Below, one piece after another: positions 7,816-10,514 of a stretch of DNA of 10,514 bases. The DNA is from an uncultured Porphyromonadaceae bacterium. GTDB taxonomy: Bacteria; Bacteroidota; Bacteroidia; Bacteroidales; Muribaculaceae. A program made the translations under genes and the position numbers. The notes below the pieces were generated by a model, which had not been told where the DNA came from, did not search any database, and saw only the letters and a list, made by a program, of their open reading frames with translations. Position 1 is the first letter of the stretch, and every line of letters starts with the position of its first letter. The stretch is taken from contig CAMWKC010000058.1 in NCBI GenBank assembly GCA_947174735.1, positions 1-10,514 of the forward strand, read 5' to 3'.

Positions 7816-8925
7816 ATGGACAAATCAAGAGCTAATAGTAAGGTCATTAAAATTACTTCTCCTGAAGAAGCATCAAGGGTAATACAGACCTATATACTGA
7901 CTACTGCAAAATACGATTTCTCGGTTTTCGAGAAACGTATTCTTTACTACTGTGTGTATGTTGCTCAGGAGTGTTTACAAGGTGAAAAATTAGAGGGATT
8001 GACTTTCGATAAACTACGGAAAAAACCGAAGAAAGAAATAACTATGCCGATAAAGTATATACTTCAGGGAGAAGAAGACCATAATCACATGGCTGTTAAA
8101 AATGCGTTATTGGCTCTGATGGATAAAAAGATTGTTTTCGAAAACAGTAGTATATGGGGTGCAATGCATCTTATATCAGATCCGATAATAAAGAAATATG
8201 ATAAGGTTGTAACTTTTGAAGTAAGCAATATTATATGGCGTTGTATTCTTGATTTTTCAAGGGGCTTCCATGCTTTTGAATTGCAGGTAGCAATGAAATT
8301 CAAAAGCGTTTATTCAATGAGATTTTATGAATACGTAAGTAATCCCAAAAAAGAATTTCATCCTACACTCGCAATAGATGACATAAAAAGATGGTTCTGT
8401 ATCGAAGACAAATATAAGGAGACAAAAGACTTTATAAAAAGAGTTATAGAGCCGGCAAAAAAAGATCTTGACGAAAAAGCTCCATGGTCTTTTGACTATG
8501 AAAAAATCAAGTTACCGGGAAATAGAAAATATACTCATATTAAGATAATACCGAAAAGATGTCCACAAAACGAAAATAAAAAATTACAAGCATCATTAGA
8601 GGAAAGGAGAACAAATTTCTCATGGACAGTAAAGGACAAAGAAGTGAGATTATACCTTACAGATATAATAGGATTTACACAAACAGAACTAAAAAATACA
8701 CGTGATATATGGGGAGATGCTTACAGCATATTCGGACAGGAACTAAGAACGATATTACAGGACAAGCTAATAGTAGCTCGTCAGCTACAATCGGAAGGAC
8801 GACTTAAGAAAGATATAAAAAGCTATATCGTAGGTGCCATTAAAAGTATGGTGGAGGCGGTCAAAAAAACTAATCCGGTAAACGATATGGCAGATAAAAT
8901 TGTAGATAAGCTGGCAAATAAATAA
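7816..8925 (+). CDS. Rep_3-family plasmid replication initiator
   Basis: This 369-residue protein should bind the adjacent iterons as monomers to open the origin and bind the inverted half-iterons as dimers to repress its own gene. It shows the two winged-helix domains of the Rep_3 (RepB/Initiator replication protein) family. WH1 includes 'SVFEKRILYYCVYVA' (36-50). WH2 starts around the hallmark 'SVYSMRFYEYV' (164-174) and continues through 'IDDIKRWFCIEDKYKETKDFIKRVIEPAKKDL' (187-218, the DNA-reading helix region) to 'KYTHIKIIPK' (238-247). Residues 263-369 form an extra helical tail ('IVGAIKSMVEAVKK' near 338-351) beyond the usual core, a feature I associate with Bacteroidales Rep proteins. 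The start is the ATG about 20 nt after the predicted transcription start. Base composition is markedly more AT-rich than in the tail genes upstream, suggesting a separate origin for this module. Confidence 0.92.
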   Translation: MDKSRANSKVIKITSPEEASRVIQTYILTTAKYDFSVFEKRILYYCVYVAQECLQGEKLEGLTFDKLRKKPKKEITMPIKYILQGEEDHNHMAVKNALLALMDKKIVFENSSIWGAMHLISDPIIKKYDKVVTFEVSNIIWRCILDFSRGFHAFELQVAMKFKSVYSMRFYEYVSNPKKEFHPTLAIDDIKRWFCIEDKYKETKDFIKRVIEPAKKDLDEKAPWSFDYEKIKLPGNRKYTHIKIIPKRCPQNENKKLQASLEERRTNFSWTVKDKEVRLYLTDIIGFTQTELKNTRDIWGDAYSIFGQELRTILQDKLIVARQLQSEGRLKKDIKSYIVGAIKSMVEAVKKTNPVNDMADKIVDKLANK

Positions 8926-9064
8926 CCTAAGTCGGAACAACTGTAATCCAACATAAGCAGCCAATAGTATTAAAATTGTTGGAGTTGGAAATCACAAGAT
9001 ATTAGCTGTCAACATTATATTATGTAAGCTGTCAACATTGTTTTCTTTAGTTGACAGCTTATCA
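8926..9064. other. Intergenic region between rep and the minus-strand antitoxin gene
   Basis: No gene is seen. It begins with AAGTCGGAACAAC (8929-8941), which matches the Rep operator arm AAGTCGGACAAC with one extra base. A loose inverted repeat TCCAAC (8947-8952) / GTTGGA (8978-8983 or 8984-8989) could weakly terminate rep. The rest holds the TTGACAGCT repeats described separately. Confidence 0.6.
9004..9061. repeat. Triple AGCTGTCAA repeat with 12-bp hairpin
   Basis: AGCTGTCAACATT occurs at 9004-9016 and 9027-9039, a direct repeat with a 23-bp period. The second copy extends to TAAGCTGTCAAC (9025-9036), which is perfectly inverted as GTTGACAGCTTA (9050-9061) around a 13-nt loop. The hairpin sits 3 bp beyond the stop of the minus-strand gene and so may serve as its terminator, but no clear U-run follows. 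The third copy makes a protein-binding role equally possible. Confidence 0.75.
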
Positions 9065-9253
9065 TCACAGAGAGTCGAAGAATAAATCAAGTTCTTCAGT
9101 AGTGCTGCATGACACACAGAGACCTTCACGACATGCAGCCTCAGCTTCATCGATACGCTTTTGTAAGGCAGGAGTTATCGTTAGATCCTCCGGAGCATGG
9201 TCAAACGATGCCGCGAGATCATTGCGGAAATCTCTTATTGATAATGCGTCCAT
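9065..9253 (-). CDS. Shortened Phd/YefM-like antitoxin, no cognate toxin
   Basis: The 62-residue product starts 'MDALSIRDFRNDLAASFDHA' and continues 'PEDLTITPALQKRIDEAEA', ending '...STTEELDLFFDSL'. The beginning resembles the first helix of Phd/YefM (prevent-host-death) antitoxins, and the rest resembles the acidic, toxin-neutralising tail of Bacteroidales antitoxins that pair with YoeB-like toxins. The beta-strand segment that normally joins them, roughly 20-30 residues, seems to be missing without a frame change (inference from the family pattern). Start at 9253: the longer in-frame starts at 9307 and 9274 lie upstream of, or overlap, the predicted -7 box (9276-9283), so the message would begin after them. 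No toxin gene follows on this strand before rep ends at 8925. It may be a remnant, a regulator of the divergent module, or an anti-addiction protein against a host toxin. Confidence 0.65.
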   Translation of the reverse strand: MDALSIRDFRNDLAASFDHAPEDLTITPALQKRIDEAEAACREGLCVSCSTTEELDLFFDSL

Positions 9254-9275
9254 ATCTCTTGTTTTTAATTTCATG

Positions 9276-9308
9276 CAAAGATAACTATTATGTAACATAC
9301 ATAACAAA
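9276..9308 (-). promoter_or_regulatory. Promoter of the minus-strand antitoxin-like gene
   Basis: Read on the minus strand, TTTG (9308-9305) and TATCTTTG (9283-9276) are 21 bp apart, a good Bacteroidales promoter. The predicted start near 9271 supports translation from the ATG at 9253. Confidence 0.65.
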
Positions 9309-9313
9309 TTTGT

Positions 9314-9321
9314 TATCTTTG
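9314..9321 (+). promoter_or_regulatory. -7 element of the toxin-antitoxin operon promoter
   Basis: TATCTTTG (9314-9321) fits TAnnTTTG and lies 38 bp before the antitoxin start. The expected -33 position (about 9289-9293) reads TATG/ATGT, a poor match, so this side may be weaker than the divergent promoter or need activation. Confidence 0.5.
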
Positions 9322-9359
9322 CAAAAGGTAATTAACTAATAAAGCAAAAAATTAAACAC

Positions 9360-9599
9360 ATGGAAAAGACAATTAAACAGTTACGCAGTAAGAATATACT
9401 GCAAAAGCCGGTGAGAACCGCAAGGGGAGCCAGCGGTAAGACACAGGGAAGGAAGGTAAGGACAATGTGTAATAAACTGATGGAGAAAGAGAGAATAAAA
9501 AGGGATTTTGAAGCTGAACTAAGAGAGGCTTTCCGAGAAATAAGATTGCATCAGGAAGGGCAGTTAGAACTGCCAAATGCTAAAGATATTTTTGATTGA
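9360..9599 (+). CDS. putative antitoxin of a RelE/HigB-type module
   Basis: This 79-residue protein is encoded 3 bp upstream of a RelE-like toxin gene, the usual antitoxin-first order of type II modules. The N-terminal half is very basic (several Lys/Arg clusters in residues 1-46), suggesting DNA contact. The C-terminal half is a charged helix, 'DFEAELREAFREIRLHQEG' (49-67), ending 'LPNAKDIFD', which resembles the toxin-wrapping tails of small Bacteroidales antitoxins. I see no standard helix-turn-helix or ribbon-helix-helix signature, so the fold class is uncertain. The start at 9360 lies about 35 nt after the predicted transcription start. It should neutralise the downstream toxin and repress the operon through the palindromes at 9274-9323 (inference). 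Confidence 0.7.
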   Translation: MEKTIKQLRSKNILQKPVRTARGASGKTQGRKVRTMCNKLMEKERIKRDFEAELREAFREIRLHQEGQLELPNAKDIFD

Positions 9600-9602
9600 C
9601 TA

Positions 9603-9935
9603 ATGGAAGTCAAGCCTACATTAAACTTTATAAGAGCGGCAAAGCCACTTGAAAAAAAATACCGTAGTTTTAAACAGGACTACGAGCATTTTATAGAGGA
9701 TTTAGAAAAGAATCCGGAGATGGGTACCGATTTAGGAGGCGGAATACGTAAAGTCAGAATGGCTATAACTTCTAAAGGGAAAGGTAAATCAGGAGGAGCA
9801 AGAATTATCACATTTAATACAATCCAAAAAAACGGTATTCTGTACCTTATATCTATATATGATAAGTCAGAATATGACTCCGTGAAGGTAGAAGTTATTA
9901 AAAAAATAGTCAAAGAAGAAGAAGGGTTATTATAA
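9603..9935 (+). CDS. RelE/HigB-family toxin
   Basis: The 110-residue product fits small ribosome-dependent mRNA interferases of the RelE superfamily, which cut mRNA at the ribosomal A site when the antitoxin is lost. Signatures are the N-terminal two-helix hairpin (about 10-36), the 'GGGIRKVRMA' strand (45-54), the loop and strand 'GKGKSGGARIITF' (59-71), and 'ILYLISIYDKSEYDSV' (79-94). The GKSGG.R pattern is typical of the HigB2-like branch. The basic residues K60, K62, R67 and K88 are candidates for RNA binding or catalysis (inference by pattern). It starts 3 bp after the antitoxin stop, so translation is likely coupled. On an episome it would act as a plasmid-addiction gene next to rep. 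It is full length and intact. The nearby antitoxin-like gene on the minus strand is not its direct partner by arrangement. Confidence 0.88.
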   Translation: MEVKPTLNFIRAAKPLEKKYRSFKQDYEHFIEDLEKNPEMGTDLGGGIRKVRMAITSKGKGKSGGARIITFNTIQKNGILYLISIYDKSEYDSVKVEVIKKIVKEEEGLL

Positions 9936-9955
9936 GATAAAACCAAAGCTTCTTA

Positions 9956-10010
9956 CACGCCGGGCAACACGCTCGGCGTGCTAATTATCTCACATTTATC
10001 ATAATTAGCA
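9956..10010 (+). terminator. Two overlapping hairpins behind the toxin gene
   Basis: Hairpin A: CACGCCG (9956-9962) pairs with CGGCGTG (9974-9980), extended inwards by G-T, G-C and C-G pairs to a 5-nt loop. Hairpin B: TGCTAATTAT (9979-9988) pairs with ATAATTAGCA (10001-10010). They share bases 9979-9980, so both cannot form completely at once. A T-rich stretch follows, ending in eight T residues (10022-10029). This most likely terminates the toxin-antitoxin transcript. Confidence 0.6.
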
Positions 10011-10082
10011 TTATTATTTCGTTTTTTTTCGTAAGATTTTCCGTTTTTCCGTTTTTTTAGTACGCTTTATTACAGCAACTTA

Positions 10083-10400
10083 CTCCAAAAAAATCGAAAA
10101 ATCGAAAAATCGAAAATATTTTTTATTGTTTTCCGAGACTAAAAACACTCTTTTCACTGTGCCTTTGTGCCCGCCTTTATAAACTATTAAATTTCATATA
10201 TTTAACGGGCACACTTCTATTAAAAACAGTTTGTGCCCGCTATCGGGCACTGTACCCGAAATATAAAAAAATGATTTGTGCCCGCTAATTAATTGATTAT
10301 CAGAGAGGGAACACGGGCACAAATGTTTTCCGTTTCGTGGGACTCAAGAAAAAACAAAGAAATTATTTTTTCGATTTTTCGATTTTTTCGATTTTTTGAG
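10083..10400. other. Large dyad-symmetric, site-rich noncoding region
   Basis: Inverted arms flank a cluster of short binding-site-like repeats. The left arm (10083-10118) contains TCGA at 10094, 10102 and 10110 in the unit TCGAAAAA, introduced by CTCC and seven A. The right arm (10363-10400) is its inverse, with TCGA at 10371, 10379 and 10388, ending in six T and GAG. The arms agree except for a few one-base gaps and A/T changes. Their midpoint, 10241.5, is exactly the centre of the palindrome at 10233-10250. No believable gene lies here. A partition centromere, a second replication origin or a multi-site operator would all fit. Confidence 0.75.
10164..10323. repeat. Six TTTGTGCCCGC-type sites in alternating orientation
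   Basis: Forward copies of TTTGTGCCCGC are at 10164-10174, 10230-10240 and 10275-10285 (all identical). Inverse copies are CGGGCACA at 10206-10213, CGGGCAC at 10244-10250 and CGGGCACAAA at 10314-10323. Orientation alternates strictly: forward, inverse, three times. The middle pair forms the hairpin GTGCCCGctatCGGGCAC (10233-10250). A degenerate half-site GTACCCG follows at 10252-10258. The motif is unrelated to the rep iterons, so a different protein is expected to bind. Confidence 0.88.
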
Positions 10401-10424
10401 TTTAATATATTGATTACTATACAA

Positions 10425-10471
10425 ATAAAAAATCGTAAAGAAAGATTTTTCTTTTCTTTACGATTTTTTAT
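10425..10471. terminator. 19-bp AT-rich hairpin, possible bidirectional terminator
   Basis: ATAAAAAATCGTAAAGAAA (10425-10443) and its exact reverse complement (10453-10471) enclose a 9-nt loop, which a G-T pair narrows to 7. The A-run before and the T-run after make it readable as a terminator on either strand, though only three stem pairs besides A-T are G-C. No gene ends nearby inside the window, so it may serve a leftward gene beyond 10514. Confidence 0.55.
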
Positions 10472-10514
10472 CTGAAAAAGAAATCATAAATAACTGTAAC
10501 GTATTGATTAATAC

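Larger units (their letters stand above)
9274..9323. promoter_or_regulatory. Inverted repeat spanning divergent promoters (probable antitoxin operator)
   Basis: TGCAAAGATAAC (9274-9285) and GTTATCTTTGCA (9312-9323) are perfect 12-bp inverted arms around 26 bp, with a further 12-bp palindrome AACAAATTTGTT at 9303-9314. Each arm contains one TATCTTTG -7 box, so the two promoters face away from each other with mirror-image cores. Type II antitoxins commonly autoregulate through such palindromes. Part of the symmetry follows simply from having two near-identical promoter cores. Confidence 0.7.

Noticed and set aside
9051..9339. Plus-strand open frames (9051-9284 and 9109-9339) opposite the minus-strand antitoxin-like gene.
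   Set aside because: The minus-strand frame has a well-placed promoter and antitoxin-like sequence; the plus-strand frames have neither.
10085..10117. Phased A-tracts causing intrinsic DNA curvature.
   Set aside because: The period is 8 bp (8-9 bp in the right arm), not the about 10.5 bp needed for additive bending.
10083..10400. Telomere-resolution site like that of the linear phage-plasmid N15.
   Set aside because: Such sites need an uninterrupted central palindrome. Here the centre is GTGCCCG-CTAT-CGGGCAC with a non-palindromic spacer and the arms are far apart. No protelomerase gene is seen.
10293..10475. 60-codon open frame on the plus strand.
   Set aside because: It is Phe/Arg/Ile-rich low-complexity translation of the A/T repeats and hairpin arms; it runs through the binding-site array and has no family resemblance.

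Overview
The window looks like part of a Bacteroidales temperate phage that carries plasmid replication and stability genes, that is, a candidate phage-plasmid. The order Bacteroidales is suggested by promoters of the -33 TTTG / -7 TAnnTTTG type in front of several genes (for example 7758-7789 and 50-81), by the general absence of Shine-Dalgarno sequences, and by the protein families. I cannot name a genus. The tail genes are visibly richer in G+C than the rep, toxin-antitoxin and flanking DNA, which fits a mosaic of modules with different histories.

Layout. Positions 1 to about 612 hold a small IS200/IS605-type element with a standalone Y1 HUH transposase (135-539), its own promoter, and a right-end hairpin with a bulged T. 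It sits directly upstream of a late phage operon. That operon has a 1638-residue tail tape measure protein (656-5572), overlapping by 4 bp a 605-residue protein that is probably the tail-tip or baseplate hub (5569-7386). The operon ends at a rho-independent terminator (7472-7496).

Positions 7497-7815 form a plasmid-type origin. It contains a 20-bp perfect inverted repeat, an AT-rich stretch, three 19-bp iterons, and an inverted pair of partial iterons placed inside the promoter of a Rep_3-family initiator (7816-8925). This is the classic arrangement of an iteron plasmid with an autorepressed rep gene.

Positions 8926-9064 carry three copies of a TTGACAGCT motif, two of them forming a 12-bp hairpin. 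Next comes a divergent stability locus. On the minus strand is a shortened Phd/YefM-like antitoxin without a toxin (9065-9253). On the plus strand is an antitoxin plus RelE/HigB-like toxin pair (9360-9599, 9603-9935). The two units share an intergenic region in which both -7 boxes lie in the arms of one perfect 12-bp inverted repeat.

Positions 9936-10514 carry no believable gene but are densely structured. There are two overlapping hairpins behind the toxin, then a region of about 320 bp with large-scale dyad symmetry. Inverted arms built from TCGAAAAA repeats (10083-10118, 10363-10400) flank six TTTGTGCCCGC-type sites in strictly alternating orientation. The middle palindrome of that array lies exactly at the centre of the dyad. 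A 19-bp AT-rich hairpin follows (10425-10471). I suggest a partition site, a second origin or a multi-operator control region; the protein that binds it is not in the window. This unexplained region is the strongest novelty candidate.

Together the genes suggest an element that builds a long tailed virion but can persist as a low-copy episome, kept by Rep/iteron control and an addiction module.
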